Assembly (NCBI GenBank): GCA_947631685.1
Contig: CANRMI010000008.1
Location: 45,551-109,550, forward strand
Length of the DNA: 64,000 bases
Reading direction: 5' to 3'
Source: an uncultured Lachnospiraceae bacterium
GTDB lineage: Bacteria; Bacillota; Clostridia; Lachnospirales; Lachnospiraceae
Below are positions 35,607 to 44,083 of this stretch, one piece after another (positions within the stretch are counted from its first letter, which is position 1; each line of letters opens with the position of its first letter). A model generated the notes under the pieces. It saw only the letters and a list, made by a program, of their open reading frames with translations, did not search any database and was not told the DNA's origin. The translations under genes and the position numbers were made by a program.

Positions 35607-36364
35607 TGTATACTAAGAGGATCATTCCCTGTCTGGACGTGAAGGACGGCAGGGTAGTCAAGGGCGTCAATTTTGTCAATCTCCTGGACGCGGGAGATCC
35701 GGTGGAGGTAGCGGCAGCCTATGACAGGGCTGGCGCGGACGAGCTGGTATTTTTGGATATTACCGCTTCCAGCGACAGGCGCGCCATTGCGGTAGAAATG
35801 GTAAGAAAAGTGGCTGAGCGGGTATTTATCCCCTTTACCGTAGGGGGCGGCATCCGCAGCGTGGAAGATTTTAAAATGCTGCTGCGGGAAGGCGCGGATA
35901 AGGTAGCGGTCAATTCCGCGGCCATTATGAATCCCGGCCTTATCGCCGAGGCGGCGGAAAAATTCGGCAGCCAGTGCGTAGTAGTGGCCATAGATGCCAA
36001 ACGCTGTCCGGACGGCAGCTTCCACATCTATAAAAACGGCGGCAGGGTGGATATGGGACTGGACGCAGTGGAGTGGGCTGTGGAGGCGCAGCGGCTGGGG
36101 GCGGGCGAGATCCTGCTGACCAGTATGGACTGTGACGGTACCAAGGGCGGCTACGATCTGGAGTTGACAAAAGCGGTGGCTTCCGCGGTCAAAATCCCGG
36201 TGATCGCTTCCGGCGGAGCGGGTAAAAAGGAGCATTTTCTGGAAGCGCTGACGCAGGGAGGAGCGGAAGCGGCGCTGGCGGCTTCCCTGTTCCACTATAA
36301 AGAACTGGAAATCAAAGAAGTAAAGGAATATCTGCGGAAAAAGGGCGTTTCGGTAAGGCTGTAA
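35606..36364 (+). CDS. hisF: Imidazole glycerol phosphate synthase, cyclase subunit HisF
   Basis: 252-residue TIM barrel. It turns PRFAR and ammonia into IGP and AICAR. Catalytic D11 in [15 protein letters not shown] and the second Asp in VVVAIDAKR are present, with phosphate-binding [11 protein letters not shown] and [11 protein letters not shown]. Only hisH and hisF are here; the rest of the his pathway must lie elsewhere. Confidence 0.96.
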   Translation: MYTKRIIPCLDVKDGRVVKGVNFVNLLDAGDPVEVAAAYDRAGADELVFLDITASSDRRAIAVEMVRKVAERVFIPFTVGGGIRSVEDFKMLLREGADKVAVNSAAIMNPGLIAEAAEKFGSQCVVVAIDAKRCPDGSFHIYKNGGRVDMGLDAVEWAVEAQRLGAGEILLTSMDCDGTKGGYDLELTKAVASAVKIPVIASGGAGKKEHFLEALTQGGAEAALAASLFHYKELEIKEVKEYLRKKGVSVRL

Positions 36365-36406
36365 CGAGCGGAAGCGTTTTAAGATACCGCAGTCTGGAGG
36401 CAGTAT

Positions 36407-37081
36407 ATGGGTATGATCACAGGCGACTGGCTGGAGGCTTTAAAGCCGGAATTTCGGAAGCCGTATTATGGAAAGCTTTTTGCTTTCGTGAAAAACGAAT
36501 ATGATACAAAGCAGATTTTTCCACCTGCTGACGATATTTTTAACGCGTTTCACTTAACCCCCTTAAAGGAGGTCAAGGTCGTCATCCTGGGGCAGGACCC
36601 CTACCACAATGAGGGACAGGCCCACGGGCTCTGCTTTTCGGTGAAGCCGGACGTGAAGATTCCTCCGTCCTTAGTGAATATCTACAAGGAGCTCCACGAG
36701 GATTTAGGCTGTTATATCCCCAACAACGGCTATCTGGAAAAATGGGCGAAGCAGGGAGTCCTGCTGTTGAATACGGTGCTGACCGTACAAGCCCACGCGG
36801 CCTTTTCCCACAGGGGAAAGGGCTGGGAGGAATTTACCGACGCGGCTATCAGGATACTGGACGAGCAGGACAGGCCCATGGTATTTATCCTCTGGGGCAG
36901 ACCGGCACAGATGAAGAAGAGTATGCTCCACAATCCGGCGCATCTCATTCTGGAAGCGGCCCATCCCAGCCCCTTGTCAGCTGACAAGGGCTTTTTCGGC
37001 AGCCGCCCTTTCAGCAAGACCAATGCGTACCTGGAAGAAAACGGGCTTATCCCCATTGACTGGCAGATAGAAAACATATAG
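36407..37081 (+). CDS. ung: Uracil-DNA glycosylase (family 1)
   Basis: 224 residues. Removes uracil from DNA to start base-excision repair. The catalytic water-activating motif GQDPYHNEGQAHGLCFSV is intact, followed by LLLNTVLTV and the DNA-intercalating loop HPSPLSADKGFFGSRPFS. TCTGGAGG precedes ATG 36407. Neighbouring genes are unrelated in function. Confidence 0.97.
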   Translation: MGMITGDWLEALKPEFRKPYYGKLFAFVKNEYDTKQIFPPADDIFNAFHLTPLKEVKVVILGQDPYHNEGQAHGLCFSVKPDVKIPPSLVNIYKELHEDLGCYIPNNGYLEKWAKQGVLLLNTVLTVQAHAAFSHRGKGWEEFTDAAIRILDEQDRPMVFILWGRPAQMKKSMLHNPAHLILEAAHPSPLSADKGFFGSRPFSKTNAYLEENGLIPIDWQIENI

Positions 37082-37117
37082 AGAACAGATAGAGAACAGA
37101 TAGAGAGGTATACTGAC

Positions 37118-38932
37118 GTGAAGAAAGCATTTGTGACAAAAGAACAGATTGAAGAAATTGTGAAAACCTATCCTACTCCCTTTCATATCTATGACGAAAA
37201 GGGCATTCGGGAAAATGTAAAGGCCCTGAAAGAGGCTTTTTCCTGGAATCAGGGCTATAAGGAATTTTTTGCGGTGAAGGCAACTCCCAACCCCTATCTG
37301 ATCCAGATACTGCGGGAATACGGCTGCGGCTGTGACTGCTCTTCCCTGACAGAGTTGATGCTTGCCAATGCCATGGGAGCGGGCAGAGGAGACATCATGT
37401 TTTCCAGCAACGATACGCCCGCGCAGGAATTTGCCTATGCGGCGAAGCTGGGAGCCATTATCAACTTAGATGACATTACTCATATTGAGTTCCTGGAACA
37501 GACCATCGGGTATATTCCCAAGACCATCAGCTGCCGTTTTAATCCGGGAGGATATTTTTCTGTAGCCAACAGCATTATGGACAATCCCGGAGACGCGAAA
37601 TACGGCTTTACCACGGAGCAGATGTTTGAGGGCTTTCGGATCTTACGGAGCAAGGGAGCGGAAAATTTCGGTATTCATGCTTTTCTGGCCAGCAACACCG
37701 TATCCAATGACTACTATCCGGAGCTGGCAAGGCAGCTCTTTGAGCTGGCGGTAAAATTAAAGGAGGAAACGGGGGCCAATATTACCTTTATTAACCTTTC
37801 CGGCGGTATCGGCATCCCCTACAGACCTGACGATACCCCCAATGATATACGCGTTATCGGAGAGGGTGTGCACAGGGCCTACGAAAGCATTCTGGTGCCC
37901 GCGGGAATGGGAAATGTGGCTATTTATACGGAACTGGGACGTTTCATGATGGGGCCCTACGGGCATCTGGTCACAAAGGTCATTCATGAGAAGCATACCC
38001 ACAAGGAATACATCGGCGTGGATGCCTGCGCGGTCAATCTGATGCGGCCTGCCATGTACGGAGCCTATCATCACATTACCGTACTGGGAAAAGAAAATGA
38101 ACCCTGCGATCACAAATATGACGTGACGGGCTCTTTGTGTGAAAACAACGATAAATTTGCCATTGACAGGATGCTGCCCCGCGTTGAAATAGGAGATTAT
38201 CTGGCCATTCACGATACCGGTGCCCACGGCTTTGCCATGGGCTACAATTACAACGGCAAGCTGCGTTCCGCCGAGCTTCTGCTTAAAGAGGACGGCAGCG
38301 TACAGCTGATCAGGCGCGCCGAAACGCCCAAGGACTATTTTGCTACCTTTGACGGCCTGGACATTTACAAGAAGCTGGATCTTGAGACATATAAGCTGCT
38401 TGCCAACGAGCCTTTGTGGAGGCTGGAGCTGCAGGATACGGAATGGCCCTTTGTCTCCGCGGACCAGGATCGGGAGATCGCGAGAGCGATTGTGGTTGAC
38501 GGACAGGGAGATTACTATTTTGTCAGAGCCGTCAGGGACGATGCTTTCGGAAAAGCCACTCTGATAGAAACGGCAGGGGGCGGCGTGGAAGAAGGAGAAG
38601 AGCTGCCCGACGCAGTCAGAAGGGAACTGAAAGAAGAGCTGGGAGCGGATGTGGAGATCTTGGGCCAGATCGGGGTGGTCAGTGACTATTATAACCTGAT
38701 TCACAGGCACAATCTCAACCACTATTATCTGTGCAGGATTTCTTCCCTGGGAGAAAAGCATCTGACTTCGCAGGAAACAGACAGCTATCATTTGACTACG
38801 CTGAAACTGTCTTATGAGGAAGCCGTCAGGGAATATGAAAAACGCGCGGAAACAAAGCTGGGAAAACTGATAGCGGCCAGAGAGCTTCCCGTTTTGCGCC
38901 GGGCAAAGGAAATGCTGGATAAGATGCGCTGA
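37118..38932 (+). CDS. Diaminopimelate decarboxylase-like enzyme fused to a Nudix hydrolase domain
   Basis: 604 residues from a GTG start with GAGAGG eight bases upstream. Residues 1 to about 430 are a PLP fold-type III decarboxylase: PLP lysine K54 in FFAVKATPNP, HAFLAS, NLSGGIGIPY, ELGRFMMGPYG, and the cross-subunit CENNDKFA (C341). Residues about 440-604 form a Nudix domain with a complete Nudix box (488-510, GGVEEGEELPDAVRRELKEE then LGA). LysA makes L-lysine from meso-DAP; Nudix enzymes cleave nucleoside diphosphate derivatives. The DNA reads as one frame without a break. The role of the fusion is unknown, and the decarboxylase substrate could differ from DAP. Confidence 0.88.
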   Translation: MKKAFVTKEQIEEIVKTYPTPFHIYDEKGIRENVKALKEAFSWNQGYKEFFAVKATPNPYLIQILREYGCGCDCSSLTELMLANAMGAGRGDIMFSSNDTPAQEFAYAAKLGAIINLDDITHIEFLEQTIGYIPKTISCRFNPGGYFSVANSIMDNPGDAKYGFTTEQMFEGFRILRSKGAENFGIHAFLASNTVSNDYYPELARQLFELAVKLKEETGANITFINLSGGIGIPYRPDDTPNDIRVIGEGVHRAYESILVPAGMGNVAIYTELGRFMMGPYGHLVTKVIHEKHTHKEYIGVDACAVNLMRPAMYGAYHHITVLGKENEPCDHKYDVTGSLCENNDKFAIDRMLPRVEIGDYLAIHDTGAHGFAMGYNYNGKLRSAELLLKEDGSVQLIRRAETPKDYFATFDGLDIYKKLDLETYKLLANEPLWRLELQDTEWPFVSADQDREIARAIVVDGQGDYYFVRAVRDDAFGKATLIETAGGGVEEGEELPDAVRRELKEELGADVEILGQIGVVSDYYNLIHRHNLNHYYLCRISSLGEKHLTSQETDSYHLTTLKLSYEEAVREYEKRAETKLGKLIAARELPVLRRAKEMLDKMR

Positions 38933-38973
38933 GCTTGCGGAAAATACGATAAACCATCGGAGTGAAAGAATTT

Positions 38974-40137
38974 ATGATCGATGAGATAGATGAGGAAGAG
39001 CGGGAATTTCTCGAACGCAGGGAGCAGAGAAGACAGCGCTGGATGCAGGAAAGAAAGAAAAGGGAGCAGAGACAGAGGCTGTTCCGGCTGTTTTTGCTGG
39101 GCGCGGGTTTGATCTGCACGATTGTTATTACCGTTTTCGCGGTGAGAGCCGGGAAAAAGTCCGCCGTGGATTTCTCAGAAGAACGGAAAAATACCGCTGC
39201 CCGTACCGGTATCAGGGAAACGGCCGGCTGGGCCGCAGCGGCAGATATGCAGGGGGAAGAGGGAAGGGATCTTCAGGAGGCCCAGGAGCCTGAGCCGGAA
39301 CTGCCCTGGACTTGTGTATTTGAATCCTGCCAGGATACGGCGGTAATAGACAGCGAAGAAGTGATCAGCTCCAATGCGATCCTGGTCAATGCGGACACGG
39401 ATATGATCGCAGCCGAGAAAGGCGCTTATGACAGGATCTCACCCGCGTCCATGACAAAAGTGCTGACTGTCTTAGTGGCGGCGGAGGCGATCGGGGAAGA
39501 GAATTTGGATGATACGTTTACCATAACCAGGGAAATCACGGATTACACCTATGTCAATGACTGCAGCGCCGTTGGGTTTGGGGACGGAGAAACGGTAACG
39601 GTCAGGGATCTGTTTTACGGGACGATCCTCCCCTCCGGCGCGGATGCTGCCGTGGGGCTCGCGATCTATACCGCCGGTTCCCATGAGGCGTTTGTGGAAA
39701 AGATGAATGAGAAGCTGGAAGAGCTGGGCCTGTCGGAAAGCGCCCATTTTACCAACTGTGTGGGGCTGTACGACGAAGAGCACTACTGTACGGTATACGA
39801 TATGGCGGTGTTGATGAAAGCCGCCATGCAGAACGAATGGTGCAGGGAGGTGCTTTCTGCCCATACCTATACGACCACGGCCACTTTGGAGCATCCGGAG
39901 GGAATTACTATTTCCAACTGGTTTTTGAGGCGGATCGAGGATAAGGATACGGGAGGTCTGGTCGTGGGCGGCAAGACCGGTTTTGTGATCCAGTCCGGAA
40001 GCTGCGCGGTCAGCTGGGAGGAATACGCGGACGGAACGCCTTATATCTGCGTCACGGCAGGCTCTACAAGCAGCTGGAGGTGCATTTACGACCAGGTGGA
40101 AATATACAACCGCTATATTCCGGTCATGAGCTCATAA
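38974..40137 (+). CDS. D-alanyl-D-alanine carboxypeptidase (S11 penicillin-binding protein)
   Basis: 387 residues from ATG 38974 with GGAGTG nine bases upstream. A charged cytoplasmic start (EEEREFLERREQRRQRW) leads to one membrane anchor (about 36-56). Catalytic motifs: S159-x-x-K162 in SPASMTKVL, S221-G-A-D where SGN is usual, and K334-T-G in GGKTGFV. It trims the terminal D-Ala of peptidoglycan stem peptides outside the membrane. Unlike classic DacA/DacF it has an N-terminal anchor and no clear C-terminal amphipathic helix. Confidence 0.9.
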   Translation: MIDEIDEEEREFLERREQRRQRWMQERKKREQRQRLFRLFLLGAGLICTIVITVFAVRAGKKSAVDFSEERKNTAARTGIRETAGWAAAADMQGEEGRDLQEAQEPEPELPWTCVFESCQDTAVIDSEEVISSNAILVNADTDMIAAEKGAYDRISPASMTKVLTVLVAAEAIGEENLDDTFTITREITDYTYVNDCSAVGFGDGETVTVRDLFYGTILPSGADAAVGLAIYTAGSHEAFVEKMNEKLEELGLSESAHFTNCVGLYDEEHYCTVYDMAVLMKAAMQNEWCREVLSAHTYTTTATLEHPEGITISNWFLRRIEDKDTGGLVVGGKTGFVIQSGSCAVSWEEYADGTPYICVTAGSTSSWRCIYDQVEIYNRYIPVMSS

Positions 40138-40162
40138 AAGGGCAGAAAAACGGAAAAAAGAC

Positions 40163-40191
40163 TTGTCAACGACAACCGGATATGATAAGAT
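40163..40191 (+). promoter_or_regulatory. tRNA-Leu promoter
   Basis: TTGTCA (40163-40168), 17 bp, TAAGAT (40186-40191) with a TGA extended -10, about 22 bp before the mature tRNA. Confidence 0.55.
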
Positions 40192-40212
40192 AATACTCGG
40201 CTTTAAAAACAA

Positions 40213-40295
40213 GCCGGCGTGTCGGAATGGCAGACGAGGCAGACTCAAAATCTGTTGTTGGCAACAACGTGTGGGTTCAAGTCCCACCGCCGGCA
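40213..40295 (+). tRNA. tRNA-Leu (anticodon CAA)
   Basis: Acceptor arms GCCGGCG (40213-40219) and CGCCGGC (40288-40294), with discriminator A and no encoded CCA. The anticodon loop CTCAAAA gives CAA. There is a long class II variable arm (TGTTGGCAACAACG) and T-arm GTGGGTTCAAGTCCCAC. Confidence 0.95.
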
Positions 40296-40370
40296 TTGAA
40301 AATCGCAGCAAAGTGGAAGGTGGGACTTGAACCCTGAGCAACGTCCCACCGCCGGCATTGAAAATCGCAG
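40273..40370 (+). repeat. Duplicated and inverted copies of the tRNA-Leu 3' end
   Basis: The 28 bp from 40281 to 40308 (tRNA 3' end plus 13 bp of flank) recurs exactly at 40343-40370. Between them, 40319-40334 is a perfect inverted copy of the T-arm at 40273-40288. It forms a hairpin GGTGGGAC/GTCCCACC with the second copy. Confidence 0.9.
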
Positions 40371-40374
40371 TAAG

Positions 40375-40412
40375 GAACCGCAGTTTTGAAGATCAAAATT
40401 GCGGTTCTTTTT
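40375..40412 (+). terminator. Terminator after the tRNA-Leu region
   Basis: GAACCGCA (40375-40382) pairs with TGCGGTTC (40400-40407), extended by an inner TTTTG/CAAAA stem, followed by five T. Confidence 0.85.
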
Positions 40413-40481
40413 GCATTTTGAGGCAAAAGGTGGTAGACTATAGACTATAAAGAAAAAGGGGACGTTCCACGGGGTTACGAT

Positions 40482-40802
40482 ATGGACTGCGGCAGATTTG
40501 AAAAAATGATACCGGCCTTTTTAAACGACGGGCTGGAATACAAAGAGCTGAAACAGTTTTTAGGGCATTTGGAGAGCTGCCCCGAATGTAAAGAGGAGCT
40601 GACCATACAGGTGCTGATCTTAGAGGGCATGGCCAGGCTGGAGGAAGGCAGCGCTTTTGATCTCCAGAAGGAAATGGCACGCAGGATGGAGGAGGCGCGC
40701 AGACGGGTCCGTTTTCATCGGATGCTGGGATACATCAATATCACTCTGATCGCGGCAGCGCTTCTGGCGGTGCTTATCGCCTTTTTTGTTTTGATGATGT
40801 AA
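40482..40802 (+). CDS. Zinc-finger anti-sigma-factor-like membrane protein
   Basis: 106 residues. The N-terminal half carries an HC2-type zinc finger (HLESCPECKEEL: His-x3-Cys-x2-Cys), and one membrane helix ends the protein (about 83-105). This is the layout of anti-sigma factors that hold an ECF sigma at the membrane. No sigma factor gene is adjacent, so it may act alone or on a distant partner. polA begins 12 bp downstream. Confidence 0.75.
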   Translation: MDCGRFEKMIPAFLNDGLEYKELKQFLGHLESCPECKEELTIQVLILEGMARLEEGSAFDLQKEMARRMEEARRRVRFHRMLGYINITLIAAALLAVLIAFFVLMM

Positions 40803-40814
40803 GAAAGGATTTTT

Positions 40815-43463
40815 ATGAGCGAAAAGATTGTTCTGATAGACGGGCACAGTATATTGAACAGGGCATTTTACGGACTGCCGGATCTGACCAACGCGGAGGG
40901 GCTGCATACCAACGCGGTCTATGGCTTTCTGAATATTATGTTCCGCATATTAGAGGAGGAGACCCCCCGCTATCTGGCAGTGGCCTTTGACAGACACGAG
41001 CCCACGTTCAGGCATGAGCTCTATGGGGAATACAAGGGGACCAGAAAGCCCATGCCCACGGAATTGCGGGAGCAGGTGCCCGTGATGAAGGAAATGCTGG
41101 CGGCCATGGGAATCTGTACGCTGGAACACGCCGGCTGGGAAGCGGATGATATTCTGGGCAGCCTGGCGGTCATGTCCGAGAAAAAGGGCATGGAGGTGGC
41201 GCTGGTTTCCGGAGACAGGGACCTGCTGCAGATCGCCTCAGAGCATATTAAGATCCGGATTCCCAAGACGAAGATGGGAAAGACGGAGATCGAGGACTAT
41301 TACGCGAAGGACGTGCTGGAAAAATACCGGGTGACGCCCGTCCAGTTCATAGAGTTGAAAGCGCTCATGGGGGATGCTTCCGACAACATTCCCGGCGTAC
41401 CCAAGGTGGGGGAAAAGACGGCGGCGGATTTGATGGAGCGCTACGGTTCCATAGAGGAAATCTACGCGCATCTGGAGGAGATCTCCAAGCAGTCCATTCG
41501 GGAAAGCCTGCGGGAAAACAGGCATCTGGCGGATTTAAGCAAAGTGCTTGCCACTATCAAGACCGATTGCAGCCTGGACTTTGATTACGACAAGGCTTTG
41601 GCGGAGGGCTTCTATACCAGGGAAGCCTATGGACTCTGTAAGAAGCTGGGCTTTAAAAATATACTGAGCCGTTTTGACGAAGGCGTGGCTGCCGATCTGA
41701 CGGCTTCGGTTTCGGATATTTTTGTAACCGTGGCGGATAGAAAAGAGGGAGAGCGTATCTTTGCGCGGGCAGAGCTCTGTAAAGAGGCGGCTTTCTGCCT
41801 TTTGGCGGATCAAAAGGGCGCGGAGGGGATCGCGGCCCTGGCGTTAGCTCTTTCCGAAAAAGAGGTCTGTTTCCTGCCTGTATCAGAAGATATAAGCGGC
41901 GCGTTTTTAGCGGAGGGCTTAGAGAGGCTGTCCGCGAAAGTGCCTTTGGTTTCCGCGGACATCAAAAACGCCTACGCGTACCTGGACAAAACGGATCCGG
42001 AGCGGTATTTTGATATTGTGATAGGGGCTTATCTTTTAAATCCTCTGAAAAGCGATTACGACGCGGAATCCGTGGCGATGGAGCATTTGCAGCTTATTAT
42101 GCCCGGAAGAAGTGAGGTCTTCGGCAAGGGGAGCTTCCGGGAGGGAGTGACAAAGCAGCCTAAAAGCAGGGACTATGCCTGTTACAGCGCCTACGCGGCC
42201 TTAAAAGCCAGACCGGTGCTGGAAGAGAAGTTAAAGCAGGCAGGAATGTGGAAGCTGATGAAAGAGGTGGAGATGCCGCTTTCTCTGGTGCTCTATGACA
42301 TGGAAGAGGCCGGTATGCTGGTGCGTCCCGAGGAACTGCGGGCATACGGAGAGCGCCTGACGGGGCGGATCAAAGAACTGGAAGAGCGTATCCAGGAAAC
42401 CGCCGGTGAAAAATTCAACATCAATTCTCCCAAGCAGCTGGGAGAGATTCTTTTTGAAAAGCTGAAGCTGCCGGGAGGGAAGAAGACCAAGACCGGGTAT
42501 TCTACCGCGGCGGATGTGCTGGAAAAGCTGGCGCCGGAGTTTCCCATTGTGGCGGATATTCTGGAATACCGCGGGCTGGCAAAATTAAAATCCACCTATG
42601 CGGAGGGACTGGCCTCCTGTATCGGGGAGGATGGCAGGATCCATTCCAGCTTCAACCAGACCATTACCGCTACGGGACGGATCAGCTCCACAGAACCCAA
42701 TCTCCAGAACATTCCCATGCGCATGGAGCTGGGCAGGCAGATCCGGAAGGTCTTTGTGCCGAGGGACGGGTGGCTTTTTACCGACGCAGACTATTCCCAG
42801 ATAGAGCTGCGGGTGCTGGCGCATATGTCGGAGGATGAGCAGCTGATCGAGGCGTACCGCGGCGAGCAGGACATCCACCGGATTACCGCTGCCAAAGTAT
42901 TTCATGTGCCTTTTGAGGAAGTGACGGATCTGCAGAGACGCAACGCCAAGGCGGTGAATTTCGGGATCGTATACGGTATCAGCTCCTTTGGCTTAAGTCA
43001 GGATCTGAGCATTACCAGGAAAGAGGCGGCGGAATATATTGAACAGTATTTTGCCACCTATCCGGACGTGAAGCGCTTTCTGGACGGACTGGTGGAAAAG
43101 GCAAAGGCCTGCGGCTATGGGGAGACCATGTTCGGGAGGAGGAGACCGATCCCGGAGCTGTCCTCCAACAATTTTATGCAGCGTTCTTTTGGGGAGAGGA
43201 TCGCCATGAACTCCCCCATACAAGGAACGGCGGCGGATATTATCAAGATCGCCATGATAAAAGTCTGGCGGGCGCTGAAAGAGAAAAAGCTGCGATCCAG
43301 ACTGATCCTGCAGGTGCACGACGAGCTTTTGATCGAGACCGCTCCTGGCGAGGAAGAACAGGTGCGGGATATTTTACGGGAAGGCATGAGCGGCGCGGCG
43401 TCGCTTTCCGTCAATCTGGAAATTGATATGCACACCGGTAAAAACTGGTACGAGGCAAAATAA
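40815..43463 (+). CDS. polA: DNA polymerase I
   Basis: 882 residues. An N-terminal 5'-3' exonuclease domain (LIDGHSILNRAFYG, then GWEADDILG and MGDASDNIPGVPKVGEKTA) is followed by a middle exonuclease-like region without the DxE residues of proofreading enzymes. The polymerase domain is intact: TATGRISSTEPNLQNIP, DADYSQIELRVLAHMS, RRNAKAVNFGIVYG and LQVHDELLIE. It fills gaps in repair and removes RNA primers. The missing 3'-5' exonuclease is common in Gram-positive Pol I. It overlaps an upstream codon of the coaE frame. Confidence 0.97.
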   Translation: MSEKIVLIDGHSILNRAFYGLPDLTNAEGLHTNAVYGFLNIMFRILEEETPRYLAVAFDRHEPTFRHELYGEYKGTRKPMPTELREQVPVMKEMLAAMGICTLEHAGWEADDILGSLAVMSEKKGMEVALVSGDRDLLQIASEHIKIRIPKTKMGKTEIEDYYAKDVLEKYRVTPVQFIELKALMGDASDNIPGVPKVGEKTAADLMERYGSIEEIYAHLEEISKQSIRESLRENRHLADLSKVLATIKTDCSLDFDYDKALAEGFYTREAYGLCKKLGFKNILSRFDEGVAADLTASVSDIFVTVADRKEGERIFARAELCKEAAFCLLADQKGAEGIAALALALSEKEVCFLPVSEDISGAFLAEGLERLSAKVPLVSADIKNAYAYLDKTDPERYFDIVIGAYLLNPLKSDYDAESVAMEHLQLIMPGRSEVFGKGSFREGVTKQPKSRDYACYSAYAALKARPVLEEKLKQAGMWKLMKEVEMPLSLVLYDMEEAGMLVRPEELRAYGERLTGRIKELEERIQETAGEKFNINSPKQLGEILFEKLKLPGGKKTKTGYSTAADVLEKLAPEFPIVADILEYRGLAKLKSTYAEGLASCIGEDGRIHSSFNQTITATGRISSTEPNLQNIPMRMELGRQIRKVFVPRDGWLFTDADYSQIELRVLAHMSEDEQLIEAYRGEQDIHRITAAKVFHVPFEEVTDLQRRNAKAVNFGIVYGISSFGLSQDLSITRKEAAEYIEQYFATYPDVKRFLDGLVEKAKACGYGETMFGRRRPIPELSSNNFMQRSFGERIAMNSPIQGTAADIIKIAMIKVWRALKEKKLRSRLILQVHDELLIETAPGEEEQVRDILREGMSGAASLSVNLEIDMHTGKNWYEAK

Positions 43464-43477
43464 TGGGGGGATATGCC

Positions 43478-44083
43478 ATGCGGCTGATCGGAATCACAGG
43501 CGGGGTAGGTGCCGGCAAATCAGAGATCCTGCGCTTTATTAAGCAGCATTATTATTGTAAGATATATCTGGCGGATGAGGTGGCGCACAGGCTCCAGCGG
43601 CCGGGGGAAGCCTGCTATGAGAGGCTGGTGGCTCTGTTAGGAAAGGGAGTGCTTTCCACGGACGGCAGCATTGACAAGGGAAAAATGGCGGCCAGGATCT
43701 TTTTGGACAAGGATCTGTTGGTAAAGGTCAACGCCATTGTGCATCCGGCGGTCAGGGAGTATTTGGAGAAAGCCGTAGAGGAGGCCTCCGGAGACGGAGA
43801 AACGGAGCTGTTCTTTATTGAGGCGGCGCTTTTGATCGAGAATGGCTACAATGATTTTGTGGATGAGATGTGGTACATATATGCCAGGGATGATGTGAGA
43901 AGAGCCCGGTTAAAGAGCAGCCGGGGATATGATGATGAAAAGATCACCCATATTATGGAGAGCCAGCTGTCCGAGGAAAGATTCAGGGTGGGCAGCGATT
44001 TTGTGCTGGATAACAGCGGAGATCTAAGTGAGGCGTACAGCCAGATTCAAAAAAGACTGGAGGCGTACAAGTGGAAGGAATGA
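43478..44083 (+). CDS. coaE: Dephospho-CoA kinase
   Basis: 201 residues from ATG 43478 with GGGGGG seven bases upstream; an in-frame ATG at 43463 is less likely. P-loop GGVGAGKS (K14), then YLADEVAHRL, VHPAVREYL and the C-terminal Arg-rich lid (RARLKSSRGYDDEK). It phosphorylates dephospho-CoA in the last step of CoA synthesis. The FtsA-like gene begins inside its last codons. Confidence 0.93.
   Translation: MRLIGITGGVGAGKSEILRFIKQHYYCKIYLADEVAHRLQRPGEACYERLVALLGKGVLSTDGSIDKGKMAARIFLDKDLLVKVNAIVHPAVREYLEKAVEEASGDGETELFFIEAALLIENGYNDFVDEMWYIYARDDVRRARLKSSRGYDDEKITHIMESQLSEERFRVGSDFVLDNSGDLSEAYSQIQKRLEAYKWKE

Noticed and set aside
37757..38791. 344-codon minus-strand frame inside the LysA-Nudix gene
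   Set aside because: The plus-strand protein is clear over the same span; the antisense product has no motifs.
40319..40370. A second tRNA gene after tRNA-Leu
   Set aside because: Only the T-arm and acceptor 3' half are present; there is no D-arm or anticodon arm, so it is a fragment.
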